The position numbers were made by a program, and so were the translations under genes. Positions 36,325 to 44,882 of a DNA stretch of 64,000 bases are shown piece after piece. The DNA lies in assembly GCF_030823405.1 (NCBI RefSeq), contig NZ_JAUSXC010000001.1, forward strand, positions 2,525,001 to 2,589,000. Reading direction: 5' to 3'. Under the pieces are notes generated by a model, which had not been told where the DNA came from, searched no databases, and saw nothing but the letters and a program-made list of their open reading frames with translations. Position 1 is the first letter of the stretch. Each line of letters begins with the position of its first letter. The DNA comes from Chryseobacterium ginsenosidimutans. GTDB lineage: Bacteria; Bacteroidota; Bacteroidia; Flavobacteriales; Weeksellaceae.

Positions 36325-37215
36325 TTATCGATCTTGCGGTATCGGATTAAACTGAGAATTTTCGATTGTTAATGTTTTTGTAGTTAAATCGTAATGATCA
36401 TTCATCGACATAACATGAACAGTTAAATTATCAATAGAAATAGGTTCTCCCAGGTTTATATTTGTAAGATTGGTGTCTTTTATAAATCTTCCGTCTACCA
36501 AAATTACAAGTCCGGAACCTACGGCTGTCATCACCTCATTATAGATGAAAAGTCCCGTGTCTTCACCAAGACCGATTCCCAATGTTCTCGGATTATTCAC
36601 CACAGCCTGGAAAAGTCTTCCAATTCTTCCTCTTTGTACAAAATGAGTATCGATAATTACGTTGTCAATTAAACCTAAGCCTTGCGTTGTTTTTATTTCT
36701 CCTTTCAAAAGAGATTCTGAGCTGCTTCCCTGATAGATCATATTTTCAGAAGCGGCAGCGGCACCTGCAGAAGTCCCGGAATAGATAAAATCCTGCTCCT
36801 GATACTTTAGTAAAATAGTATCGTGAAATCTTGTTCCGCCGAGAATTGATGTTAGTCTCAACTGATCACCACCTGTAAACATGACGACATCCGCAGCATT
36901 TGCTCTCGCAACAATAGCATCAGAATTCGCTTCTTCACGGTTATGAATATCAAGGATATTTACATTTTTAGCACCTAAAAATTCAAATGCTTTTTTATAT
37001 TCTGTTCCTACGATTTGGGGAATTTGTGAAGCAGTCGTTATTATTTCAATAACAGAATTTTCTTTAAGTTTTGATTCATTAATGATCTTTCGAAGAATAC
37101 CTCTTTCAAAAAAGTTTAGGTTTTTCTCTATATTCTGATCAAAGTCGGTTTCAGCAAAGCTGCCTTTGTTTACAGCGCCTCCGATAACTATTAATTTTCC
37201 AACGGGTTTCATCAT
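36325..37215 (-). CDS. cphB: Cyanophycinase
   Basis: 296-residue S51 serine peptidase that degrades cyanophycin (multi-L-arginyl-poly-L-aspartate) to beta-Asp-Arg dipeptides. The nucleophile serine lies in YSGTSAGAAAASE (S149), with MFTGGDQLRL and IDTHFVQRGRIGRL as further conserved segments. I start it at the ATG ending at 37215 because the TTG upstream lies inside a -7 box (37222-37229). It is cytoplasmic (no signal peptide), so it acts on internal storage granules and is not a secreted cyanophycinase. Divergent from cphA across about 200 bases. Confidence 0.93.
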   Translation of the reverse strand: MMKPVGKLIVIGGAVNKGSFAETDFDQNIEKNLNFFERGILRKIINESKLKENSVIEIITTASQIPQIVGTEYKKAFEFLGAKNVNILDIHNREEANSDAIVARANAADVVMFTGGDQLRLTSILGGTRFHDTILLKYQEQDFIYSGTSAGAAAASENMIYQGSSSESLLKGEIKTTQGLGLIDNVIIDTHFVQRGRIGRLFQAVVNNPRTLGIGLGEDTGLFIYNEVMTAVGSGLVILVDGRFIKDTNLTNINLGEPISIDNLTVHVMSMNDHYDLTTKTLTIENSQFNPIPQDR

Positions 37216-37221
37216 ATCCTG

Positions 37222-37229
37222 CAAATTTA
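37222..37229 (-). promoter_or_regulatory. -7 box of cphB
   Basis: Minus strand reads TAAATTTG ending seven bases before the cphB ATG, so transcription would begin almost at the start codon (leaderless or nearly so). It overlaps the TTG that would otherwise extend the gene. Confidence 0.45.
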
Positions 37230-37365
37230 AAAAATAATTAAGATTTAAGGAAACATAAATGCTACTTTCAGGATATAATTATCTATAGATTTATTAAAAA
37301 GAAATTTTTTAAAGATAATGGTAAGAAAATCTCTAAAGATTCTATGTTTTTTTAGTGTTTTACAT

Positions 37366-37373
37366 TATCTTTG
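37366..37373 (+). promoter_or_regulatory. -7 box of cphA
   Basis: TATCTTTG matches TAnnTTTG 46 bases before the cphA ATG. The expected -33 region is T-rich but has no clean TTG. Confidence 0.45.
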
Positions 37374-37419
37374 ATTTTAAATGGAGTTATTGTTAACTAA
37401 TGAAAAATGCAAATAGACT

Positions 37420-40050
37420 ATGAAAATTGAGAAAATACAGGCATTACGCGGCCCAAATATTTGGAGTATCAGAAGAAAGAAACTGATACAGATGAGGTTG
37501 GATCTCGAAGAAATGGAAAATTTCCCTACAAATAAAATTGAAGGTTTCAGGGAAAGAATAGAAAAACTGATTCCGTCTTTATATAGTCACAGATGTTCAG
37601 AAGGCGTTGAAGGTGGTTTTTTTCACCGTATAGAAACAGGAACCTGGATGGGGCATGTTATTGAGCATATTGCTTTAGAAATACAGACTCTGGCAGGAAT
37701 GGACGTGGGGTTCGGAAGAACGCGCGAAACAAAAACTCCGGGAATTTATAATGTTGTATTCAATTATATTGAAGAAAATGCAGGCATTTATGCTGCTGAA
37801 GAAGCCGTAAAAATGGCAGAAGCTTTGATAAATGGTGAAGAATATGATTTAAATGCATGTATTCATAGATTAAAAGAAATCAGAGAAAGGGTTCGTTTGG
37901 GGCCTTCAACAGGAAGTATTGTTGAAGAAGCCGTTTCCAGAAGAATTCCTTGGATTCGTTTGGGTACAAATTCTCTCGTACAGCTTGGTTATGGAGTAAA
38001 TCAACAGAGATTTCAGGCTACAATCACAGGTAAGACCAGCTCAATTGCCGTAGATATTGCATGTAATAAGGAACTGACAAAAAGAATGCTCCATGATGCT
38101 GCAATCCCTGTTCCGATTGGTGATTTGATCGTTGATGAGGAAGGTCTGGACAGTGTAGTAAGGAAAATAGGCTATCCCGTTGTTATCAAGCCTTTAGACG
38201 GAAATCATGGAAAAGGCTCATCAATTAACGTTAATGACTGGGAAACTGCAAAAATAGGATTAGAACACGCTCAGAAATATTCAAAAAAAGTAATTGTTGA
38301 AAAATACATTACAGGATATGATTTTAGAGTTTTAGTTATTAATAATAAAATGGTTGCTGCTGCGAGAAGAGTTCCGGCTCATGTGGTAGGAGACGGAGAG
38401 CTGAATCTTCAGCAATTAATTGAAAAAGAAAATAAAGATCCTAGAAGAGGTTACGGGCACGAAAATGTATTAACAGAAATTGCAGTTGATAAAGATACCA
38501 CAGAACTTCTTGAAAAGCTTCAATATACGCTTGAAACTATTCCTCATAAAGGAGAAATTGTCTATCTGAAATCGACCGCAAACCTTTCAACAGGAGGTAC
38601 TTCTATCGATGTAACAGACATGGTGCATCCGGAAAATATTACTATGGCAGAAAGGATTTCAAAAATCATCGGTCTTGATGTTTGCGGAATCGATATTATG
38701 GCAGAAAACCTTACACAGCCTTTAAAAGAAAGTGGTGGTGCAATTATCGAAGTAAATGCCGCTCCTGGATTCAGAATGCATTTGGCACCGAGTGAAGGGC
38801 TTCCGAGAAACGTTGCTGCTCCGGTTGTAGATATGCTGTATCCACAGGGAAAACCTTTTACAATTCCTATTATTGCCGTAACAGGAACAAATGGTAAAAC
38901 CACAACAACAAGATTAATTTCACATATCGTTAAAAGTAACGGTTATAGAGTAGGTTTTACCACTTCAGACGGAATTTATATACAAAATACAATGCTGACG
39001 AAAGGAGATACGACAGGTCCGCTTTCGGCTGAATTTATATTAAAAGACCCAACAGTAGAATTTGCCGTTCTGGAAACTGCAAGAGGAGGTATCTTACGTT
39101 CAGGACTAGGTTTTTCTCAATGTGATATCGGTGTTTTAACCAATATTAAAGAAGATCATTTAGGATTAAATGATATTCATAATTTAAAAGATTTAACAAA
39201 GGTAAAAAGAGTAGTTCTCGACAGTGTAAAGAAAAACGGCTGGAGTGTAATGAATGCCGATGATGAATATTCTATGCGAATTGTTAATGATCTTCATTGT
39301 AATGTTGCAATTTTCAGTATGGATGAAAATAATCCACACATGAAAAAGTTTGCGAAAGAAGGTAAAATTACCTGTGTTTATGAAGAAGGTTTTGTAACCA
39401 TTAAAAAAGGCGACTGGAAGATAAGAATCGGAAAAGCGAAAGACTTCCCTATAACGATGGAAGGTAAGGCCAAATTCATGATCGAAAATGTTCTGGCTGC
39501 AAGTTTGGCAAGTTATCTTCATGGCTTCGGAATAGAAGATATTTCAAACTCTCTCAGAACTTTTCTTCCAAGTGCACAGCTTACACCGGGAAGACTGAAT
39601 GTTTTTAAATTCAAAAGTTTTAAGGTATTAATTGATTTTGCCCACAACCCCGCAGGTTATGAAGCGATTGAAGATTATCTTAAAAATGTAGAATCGACCA
39701 AAAAAATAGGTATCATTTCAGGAGTAGGAGACAGAAGGGATGAGGATATCAAATTATGCGGGAAAATCGCAGGCAGAATGTTTGATTATATCATTATCAG
39801 AAACGAAAAACATCTCCGTGGAAGAAAAGAAGAGGAAATTAATGGGTTGATTATTGACGGAATTAACGAAGCCGGAAAAGATGTAAGCTATGAAATTATC
39901 CCTAAAGAAATTGATGCTTTAAAGCACGCAATGGGTATGGCGGAAGAAGGCTCTTTTATTACCGCTCTAAGCGATGTTATCTCTAATGCTATTGATCTTG
40001 TACAGGAATATCAGGCTAGGGAATTACAGGAAGATGATAAGATGCAATAA
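37420..40050 (+). CDS. cphA: Cyanophycin synthetase
   Basis: 876-residue bifunctional ligase that builds cyanophycin: the ATP-grasp domain adds aspartate to the backbone and the Mur-ligase-like domain attaches arginine side chains. The N-terminal domain (about 1-160) contains HRCSEGVEGGFFHRIETGTW. The ATP-grasp domain (about 200-475) has VIKPLDGNHGKGSSINV and EVNAAPGFRMHLAP. The Mur-like domain begins at about 480 with the P-loop GTNGKTTTTRL (lysine about 493), then LETARGGILRSGLGF and IDFAHNPAGYEAIEDY. All core motifs are present and the length equals typical CphA1 enzymes. Paired with cphB and isoaspartyl peptidase, it forms a complete synthesis-and-recovery set. Confidence 0.96.
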   Translation: MKIEKIQALRGPNIWSIRRKKLIQMRLDLEEMENFPTNKIEGFRERIEKLIPSLYSHRCSEGVEGGFFHRIETGTWMGHVIEHIALEIQTLAGMDVGFGRTRETKTPGIYNVVFNYIEENAGIYAAEEAVKMAEALINGEEYDLNACIHRLKEIRERVRLGPSTGSIVEEAVSRRIPWIRLGTNSLVQLGYGVNQQRFQATITGKTSSIAVDIACNKELTKRMLHDAAIPVPIGDLIVDEEGLDSVVRKIGYPVVIKPLDGNHGKGSSINVNDWETAKIGLEHAQKYSKKVIVEKYITGYDFRVLVINNKMVAAARRVPAHVVGDGELNLQQLIEKENKDPRRGYGHENVLTEIAVDKDTTELLEKLQYTLETIPHKGEIVYLKSTANLSTGGTSIDVTDMVHPENITMAERISKIIGLDVCGIDIMAENLTQPLKESGGAIIEVNAAPGFRMHLAPSEGLPRNVAAPVVDMLYPQGKPFTIPIIAVTGTNGKTTTTRLISHIVKSNGYRVGFTTSDGIYIQNTMLTKGDTTGPLSAEFILKDPTVEFAVLETARGGILRSGLGFSQCDIGVLTNIKEDHLGLNDIHNLKDLTKVKRVVLDSVKKNGWSVMNADDEYSMRIVNDLHCNVAIFSMDENNPHMKKFAKEGKITCVYEEGFVTIKKGDWKIRIGKAKDFPITMEGKAKFMIENVLAASLASYLHGFGIEDISNSLRTFLPSAQLTPGRLNVFKFKSFKVLIDFAHNPAGYEAIEDYLKNVESTKKIGIISGVGDRRDEDIKLCGKIAGRMFDYIIIRNEKHLRGRKEEEINGLIIDGINEAGKDVSYEIIPKEIDALKHAMGMAEEGSFITALSDVISNAIDLVQEYQARELQEDDKMQ

Positions 40051-40054
40051 TATC

Positions 40055-40093
40055 TTAGTTTCGGGCGGCTTCGAAGAAGCCGCCCGAAACTAA
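40055..40093. repeat. GC-rich perfect palindrome after cphA
   Basis: An 18-base arm (40055-40072) and its perfect inverse (40076-40093) with a 3-base GAA loop. The core GGGCGGCTTC/GAAGCCGCCC is far more GC-rich than the surrounding DNA. It starts five bases after the cphA stop. It could terminate cphA, but it lacks a strong T run and resembles a REP-type dispersed repeat. Confidence 0.8.
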
Positions 40094-40108
40094 CACTTTT
40101 AAAAATAA

Positions 40109-40136
40109 AAAACCTCCGGATTTTCGGAGGTTTTGC
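40109..40136 (-). terminator. Terminator of the interrupted membrane gene
   Basis: AAAACCTCCG and CGGAGGTTTT, 6-base loop, T run on the minus strand. It lies two bases past the distal stop of the interrupted gene, which supports the idea that the gene used to end there. Confidence 0.75.
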
Positions 40137-40137
40137 T

Positions 40138-40596
40138 TTATAAACTTTCCCAAGTAGATTTTATTTCCTGCATTTTTATTAAGTAAAAATAAAGCGGAAT
40201 TAATTCTAACCTGATTGTAAAACTGATGTTCGGAACGGTAAAAGGTATAATGGACATCATAATGATACAAATAGCAATACCTGTAATGGCATCTATTATA
40301 GCAGCTTGTGGTGCCCATTTTTATTCAAACCAAAGTCCGTAAGCGACAATTCCTTTGTAAATTAACAGGATACAAATTAAAAATCCGGTTAATGTGTAAG
40401 GATGATTTGCCTGAATTCCGTAGATCGACAGACTGGTATTCGTTATAAAAGATCCGCAGATCAATATTCCGGTTGCAACAGCACCTCCGATCAAGAATAA
40501 CCATGTAAAAATTTTAATCCAGACAGGAAGTAAACTCCTTCTTTGTATCAAATTACTTTTCGTTTCAAACTCTTCAAAAGCTGATCTTTCTTCCAT
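40138..40596 (-). pseudogene. Small membrane protein gene interrupted by an in-frame TAA
   Basis: The first part (40321-40596, 91 residues) has two hydrophobic segments (IKIFTWLFLIGGAVATGILI, then LTGFLICILLIYKGIVAYGL) and stops after WFE. Without any frame change the codons after that TAA read KWAPQAAIIDAITGIAICII, another membrane helix, then a polar end (MQEIKSTWESL) and a stop at 40138, followed directly by a terminator. The total of 153 codons is thus one original membrane protein split by one nonsense codon at 40321-40323. A shortened two-helix product may still be made. Function not recognised; it lies 15 bases behind the 40.6-41.8 kb gene. Confidence 0.75.
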
Positions 40597-40611
40597 ATAT
40601 ATTAGTTTTAA

Positions 40612-41796
40612 TTATTCTTCTCCAAAAAAGGCATTAGAGCTTCCAATCCAGATTGCATCTTTCTTGTTAAAATCTACATTTACCATGGCAGCTTTCGTCA
40701 TTCGTCCAAGATTTTCCAGTAGGATGGGGTAATCGTCGTTTTCACGCCAGATATATAATAATCGGATCTCAGCTTTTGAAAATTCTCCGTTGATATCTTC
40801 AAAAATGGGCTCGTAAGTTACTTTCCTCTGTAAAATATAGTTTTCTTTATCCTCGATTGCGTCAGTAATTTCCTTTGTAGGGTTAAGATTAACTCCGCTT
40901 CCTGCGAAAGAAAATAAAGGTTTTAAAACAAAATCCTCGAGGTTTTCGGTTTTAGGAAATTCATGTAAAAAATAGCTTTTCGGAACAAATTGATGCTGTA
41001 AAAGTGGTAATAAAAATTTAGAAATTTTAAAGAACCAGTTCGGATGGGTAACCCATGTTACATCTACATCTTCACGGAAATCAAACTCAGTTTTCAAATC
41101 CGGAATTCTATCTAATTCATCAAAAATTACACGGTTATAAATTCTTTTGATTTCAGTTAGTTTCCCATTGTTTTCGTAGAATAATTTTTTACCTTCTTTC
41201 TTTATTTTGGTTAAGCAAACGGTCTTTATTCCCAATAGCCTTTCAGTTAATTTAAAATCGATGGCCGTTTTTTGTTTTTCAGGATAGATTTCAAGAAGAA
41301 TGACATTTTCAGGATTTTCTTTACCAACAATTATATCTTTCAAATAATTTTTAAATTCTTCATTTGGCATTTTATTTCTGATCTCGGAAATGAAAGGGTA
41401 AACTTCACAAAAAGTGTCTTCAAAAACCTTTTGGAAAGCATATAACGAAGGAAATGCCTGAAGTTCTATTAGTTGAGGTTCAATTTCACCATTTTTGTTT
41501 TTGCAAATTCCAAAATCTATAGTGAAAAAATGAGGTTGATTGGTATCATTGGGAACTCTGCAATTATCAGGAATTGCTTTTTGTAATGTTTCTGCAGATA
41601 AAGCTTTGATTTGTTTAATAATACTGTCACTTGCATCAATTAATTTAGATTCAAATTCTTTGGTCAGAAATATTGGGCTTTCGGAAATTCTGAATACAGG
41701 TTCTAAGTCACTTTTCTCTTTTAAAATTTTTTTAAACTGAGTGTATTTTTCCTGTGAAAACTCTTGATTAAACTGCTTTCTGTATTTTGGGATCAT
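40612..41796 (-). CDS. Putative ATP-grasp-like ligase of the amide-ligase cluster
   Basis: 394 residues from the ATG ending at 41796; an upstream TTG frame would run into a terminator hairpin and is rejected. The C-terminal part contains FVLKPLFSFAGSGVNLNPTK and ENYILQRKVTYEPIF, which look like the nucleotide-binding lysine loop and following strand of an ATP-grasp fold, as in glutathionylspermidine-synthetase-like proteins. The N-terminal part has FFTIDFGICKNKNGEIEPQLIELQAFPSLY, where acidic residues could bind metal. I am confident it belongs to this cluster by position, less so about the enzyme class. A terminator (41819-41849) separates it from the amidotransferase gene, so it may have its own promoter. 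Confidence 0.65.
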   Translation of the reverse strand: MIPKYRKQFNQEFSQEKYTQFKKILKEKSDLEPVFRISESPIFLTKEFESKLIDASDSIIKQIKALSAETLQKAIPDNCRVPNDTNQPHFFTIDFGICKNKNGEIEPQLIELQAFPSLYAFQKVFEDTFCEVYPFISEIRNKMPNEEFKNYLKDIIVGKENPENVILLEIYPEKQKTAIDFKLTERLLGIKTVCLTKIKKEGKKLFYENNGKLTEIKRIYNRVIFDELDRIPDLKTEFDFREDVDVTWVTHPNWFFKISKFLLPLLQHQFVPKSYFLHEFPKTENLEDFVLKPLFSFAGSGVNLNPTKEITDAIEDKENYILQRKVTYEPIFEDINGEFSKAEIRLLYIWRENDDYPILLENLGRMTKAAMVNVDFNKKDAIWIGSSNAFFGEE

Positions 41797-41818
41797 GTTC
41801 TTTTTCTTTTTGTGATTT

Positions 41819-41849
41819 AAAAAATCGGACAATTTTTGCCCGATTTTCT
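41819..41849 (-). terminator. Terminator between the amidotransferase gene and the 40.6-41.8 kb gene
   Basis: AAAATCGG and CCGATTTT with an inner CAA/TTG pairing and one mismatch, T-rich on the minus strand. Confidence 0.65.
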
Positions 41850-41871
41850 ATATTAATTTATTGCTTTTAAT

Positions 41872-42705
41872 TTAAGCGGTTACTTCAATCTGCTTCAAAA
41901 TGTTTTTTTTTGCAAACTGTAAAAATCTTGGAAGAATCTGAGCCTGTGTTAAAATAATTTTATCTTCATCATCTATTCTGTCAATCGTTTCAAGGTATTT
42001 TTCCATTCCGAAATTCTCAACCATAGCTTCTTTATTTTTCTCATCTTTAAGATTCTCGATCATGCCTGCAGGATTAGCTTCAGGATGAAACTGAGTGCCA
42101 AAAATTTCTGCCGAAAAACGGATCGCCATTATTGCTCTTTCCAGATTGATATGAGGACGGAATTTCTCAATGGCCACGATTTTCATTCCTAATTCTTCAA
42201 AACGATCATGATCTGGCTCAATGAACTGATAAGCTCGGGAATCGACTCCATAGAAAGGATCAGGCAGGTTTTTTAATAAAAATTCCTGTTCGCCTTCTTC
42301 TGTTTTATGAATCGGCATTACTCCAAAAGAATAAGATTTTCTTTTATTGATATTGCCTAATTCCCAATGGATACTTGCCAATTGAAAAGAATGACAGATT
42401 AAGAATAAATATTTTTTGTCATCATTATATTTATTATGCTCAAAAATTTCATCTAAAAACATTGCAAATTTATCTTCCCATTCAAATCCTTCTTTGTGCG
42501 GATCTCCGGGACCTCCCGAAGAAATGAAAATGTCGAAATCTTTAATATCAGGAATTTCATTTTTAAATCTTACATCAAATGTTTTAATGCTTACATTTTC
42601 CTCAGTGCTCTGCTGAAATGCTTCAGAAATTTCTTTTATATTTTTAAAACCCTGATTTACATGGTTGTTATTCATGTCCAGCAAAGCGATTCGAATATCT
42701 TTCAT
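41872..42705 (-). CDS. Class I glutamine amidotransferase-like protein
   Basis: 277 residues with the class I GATase triad: C104 in FLICHSFQLA and H207/E209 in GTQFHPEANP. SSGGPGDPHKEG forms the oxyanion strand. It is longer than GuaA-type domains by a C-terminal helical extension (about 225-277). No synthetase domain is fused, so it may supply ammonia to a neighbouring ligase or hydrolyse a gamma-glutamyl bond. It starts 37 bases after the GCS2 gene, with its own -7 box (42723-42730). Confidence 0.85.
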   Translation of the reverse strand: MKDIRIALLDMNNNHVNQGFKNIKEISEAFQQSTEENVSIKTFDVRFKNEIPDIKDFDIFISSGGPGDPHKEGFEWEDKFAMFLDEIFEHNKYNDDKKYLFLICHSFQLASIHWELGNINKRKSYSFGVMPIHKTEEGEQEFLLKNLPDPFYGVDSRAYQFIEPDHDRFEELGMKIVAIEKFRPHINLERAIMAIRFSAEIFGTQFHPEANPAGMIENLKDEKNKEAMVENFGMEKYLETIDRIDDEDKIILTQAQILPRFLQFAKKNILKQIEVTA

Positions 42706-42722
42706 ACTACATTATATTTCTG

Positions 42723-42730
42723 CAAAGTTA
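42723..42730 (-). promoter_or_regulatory. -7 box upstream of the amidotransferase gene
   Basis: Minus strand reads TAACTTTG 18 bases before the ATG. No clear -33. Confidence 0.4.
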
Positions 42731-42741
42731 CCAAAATATTA

Positions 42742-43857
42742 TCAAGCATGTTCGCTGTGTGTTATGCCATACTCTGTTTCTGAGATCATATAGTCTACTA
42801 CTTTTGTTAAATCGCCGGTCTCTTTATATACATTAAGCTGTCTGTCTGCTCCGGTTCCATTTTCCAGGATTTTCCATGCATATTCTACTTCCTCTCTGCA
42901 TCCTAATTCATCTACAACATCATCAATAAATTCAAGAAGCTCTTTTAATAAATCCGGATACGGAACAGATTCTTCTTTACCGAAATCAATCAGATGGGCT
43001 TCTATTCCGCTTTTGGAAGCTCGCCATTTATTTTCATTTAACAATAATCTTCTATAGCTTCTAAAGCTTAAATTCTGCTGATGAAGTTTATAGATTTTTG
43101 CTACTAAAGCCTGCATAATTGCAGCCATACAAACTGTTTCGTCAATTCTTAAAGGCATATCACAGATTCTGAACTCAATTGTAGGATAGAATGGATGAAC
43201 TCTTAGATCCCACCATATTTTCTTCGCATTATCAATTGTTCCTGTTTTTACCAAAAGATCAACATAGCTGTCGAATTCTGCCAGGGAATTAAAATAACTT
43301 GGAATTCCTGTTCTCGGAAACTTTACGAAAATTTCTTGTCTGTACGATTTAAAACCTGTATTTCTTCCGATCCAGAAAGGCGAATTGGTGGATAGCGCAT
43401 AAACATGAGGGAGGAAATAGCGCATTACATTCTGGATTCTTACGCCTTCTTCACGATTTGGGATTCCGATATGAACATGCAGTCCGAAAATAAGATTTCC
43501 ACGGGCTACATCACCCATATCGTCTACGATTTTATTGTAGCGTTCGCCATCTGTAATCGTATTGTGTTCCCAGTTTGAAAACGGATGTGTTCCACCTCCG
43601 GAGACGCGAAGTCCCTGTTCATGGGCAGTATTGATGAGATGTCTTCTTAAATTTGTGAGTTCGGCTCTTGCTTCCTGAATGTTTTGGCAGATTCCTGTTT
43701 CCATTTCGATCATTGATTCATGCATTTCGTGCTTTAAGTTTTCACTTAAAACTGCTTTTCCGCCTTCGATAATTTTCGAAACATGAGAAATTAGATCTCT
43801 GCTCTCAACATCAATGATTTGATATTCTTCTTCGATTCCAATAGTAAATTGATGCAT
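42742..43857 (-). CDS. Carboxylate-amine ligase, GCS2/YbdK family
   Basis: 371-residue ligase of the glutamate-cysteine ligase type 2 (YbdK) family, which couples a carboxylate to an amine using ATP. The start is FTIGIEEEYQIIDVESRDL, the metal/ATP strand is IFGLHVHIGIPNREEGVRI, and FRICDMPLRIDETVCMAAI supplies further conserved residues. YbdK-type enzymes show weak glutamate-cysteine ligase activity in E. coli, but the true substrate is not set. In this cluster it stands between an ATP-grasp protein (27-base gap) and the amidotransferase, so it probably makes one amide bond of a multi-step product. Confidence 0.92.
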   Translation of the reverse strand: MHQFTIGIEEEYQIIDVESRDLISHVSKIIEGGKAVLSENLKHEMHESMIEMETGICQNIQEARAELTNLRRHLINTAHEQGLRVSGGGTHPFSNWEHNTITDGERYNKIVDDMGDVARGNLIFGLHVHIGIPNREEGVRIQNVMRYFLPHVYALSTNSPFWIGRNTGFKSYRQEIFVKFPRTGIPSYFNSLAEFDSYVDLLVKTGTIDNAKKIWWDLRVHPFYPTIEFRICDMPLRIDETVCMAAIMQALVAKIYKLHQQNLSFRSYRRLLLNENKWRASKSGIEAHLIDFGKEESVPYPDLLKELLEFIDDVVDELGCREEVEYAWKILENGTGADRQLNVYKETGDLTKVVDYMISETEYGITHSEHA

Positions 43858-43883
43858 TTTTTTTCGTGCTTTATTTTATGTTC

Positions 43884-44846
43884 TTATTTTGCAGATTTTA
43901 CAGAATCTTTTACAAAAGTTCCCCAAGAGATATTTGGTTTTCCTGGAACATATTCTTTTGCTTTTTCTATCGCTAATTTTGCAGAGTGTTCTACAATCCA
44001 TGCGAAGTTTTCTTCACCTACAGAATTTCTGTCGGCATCCGGAGCCGGATTGCAGAAATCGATCGCATAAGGAATTCCGTCTCTGATGGCAAATTCTACC
44101 GTGTTGAAATCATATCCGAGAGCTTCATTCATTTTAATGGTGTAATCGTGAATTGTTTTTAATAATTTTTTCAATTCATCACCTTGAGTCTGATGAGTGG
44201 TTGCATATCTTAAATGATGTGCATTTCTAGGCTCATAAGGCATAATATGAACGTACTTTTTACCCAGGCAATAGACTCTGTAATAATCATCAAAAACGAT
44301 TTCTTCCTGTACCATCATTACCAGCTGCTCAGTTTCACTCAGTTTGTTCCAAAGATCTTCTGGATTCTCCACTCTGTAGACACTTTTCCAGCCACCACCA
44401 TCGTGAGGTTTCATGTAAGCAGGGAAGCCAACATAGTCGAAAATATATTCCCAATCATGAGGGAATTTTAAATTTCTGAATGATGTTTCTGAAGTATCTG
44501 TTGGTCTCTCATGTGATGGAAGTAAAACGGTTTTCGGAAGGGGAATTCCCAGTTTTGACATTAATGCATTGTTGAAAAATTTTTCGTCTGCACTCCACCA
44601 AAACGGATTATTGATAACATAGGTCCCATTTAATGCTGCGTTTTTCAGATAAGCTCTGTAAAAAGGAACATCTTGCGAAATTCTGTCGATAATCACGGCA
44701 TAACCATAATCTGCACCTTGCTCCAATTTGTCGATATTTACTGCTTCAGCAATGATTTCGCCGCCTCCCAATTCATTTACTTTATCGATAAAAGCCCAAG
44801 GAAATGTATCTTCCATACCGAATAGAATTCCTACTTTTTTTGCCAT
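43884..44846 (-). CDS. ATP-grasp protein B (RimK-like)
   Basis: 320 residues with an N-terminal pre-ATP-grasp Rossmann-like part (VGILFGMEDTFPWAFIDKV) and the ATP-grasp core: YMKPHDGGGWKSVYRVENP, VQEEIVFDDYYRVYCLGKK, and the Mg-binding end YAIDFCNPAPDADRNSV. It is about the length of RimK-type ligases and forms carboxylate-amine or -thiol bonds using an acylphosphate. The substrate is unknown. It starts 36 bases after the esterase and 26 bases before the GCS2 gene, all on the same strand. Confidence 0.88.
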   Translation of the reverse strand: MAKKVGILFGMEDTFPWAFIDKVNELGGGEIIAEAVNIDKLEQGADYGYAVIIDRISQDVPFYRAYLKNAALNGTYVINNPFWWSADEKFFNNALMSKLGIPLPKTVLLPSHERPTDTSETSFRNLKFPHDWEYIFDYVGFPAYMKPHDGGGWKSVYRVENPEDLWNKLSETEQLVMMVQEEIVFDDYYRVYCLGKKYVHIMPYEPRNAHHLRYATTHQTQGDELKKLLKTIHDYTIKMNEALGYDFNTVEFAIRDGIPYAIDFCNPAPDADRNSVGEENFAWIVEHSAKLAIEKAKEYVPGKPNISWGTFVKDSVKSAK

Positions 44847-44882
44847 AATTGTATTTTTAATTTTTATTGTTTTAATTTAAGT

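Noticed and set aside
40055..40318. Minus-strand ORF of 87 codons (Tyr/His/Cys-rich) over the 40.1-40.3 kb gap
   Set aside because: It overlaps a palindrome and a terminator and has unlikely composition. The frame in line with the preceding membrane gene reads as a proper membrane helix instead.
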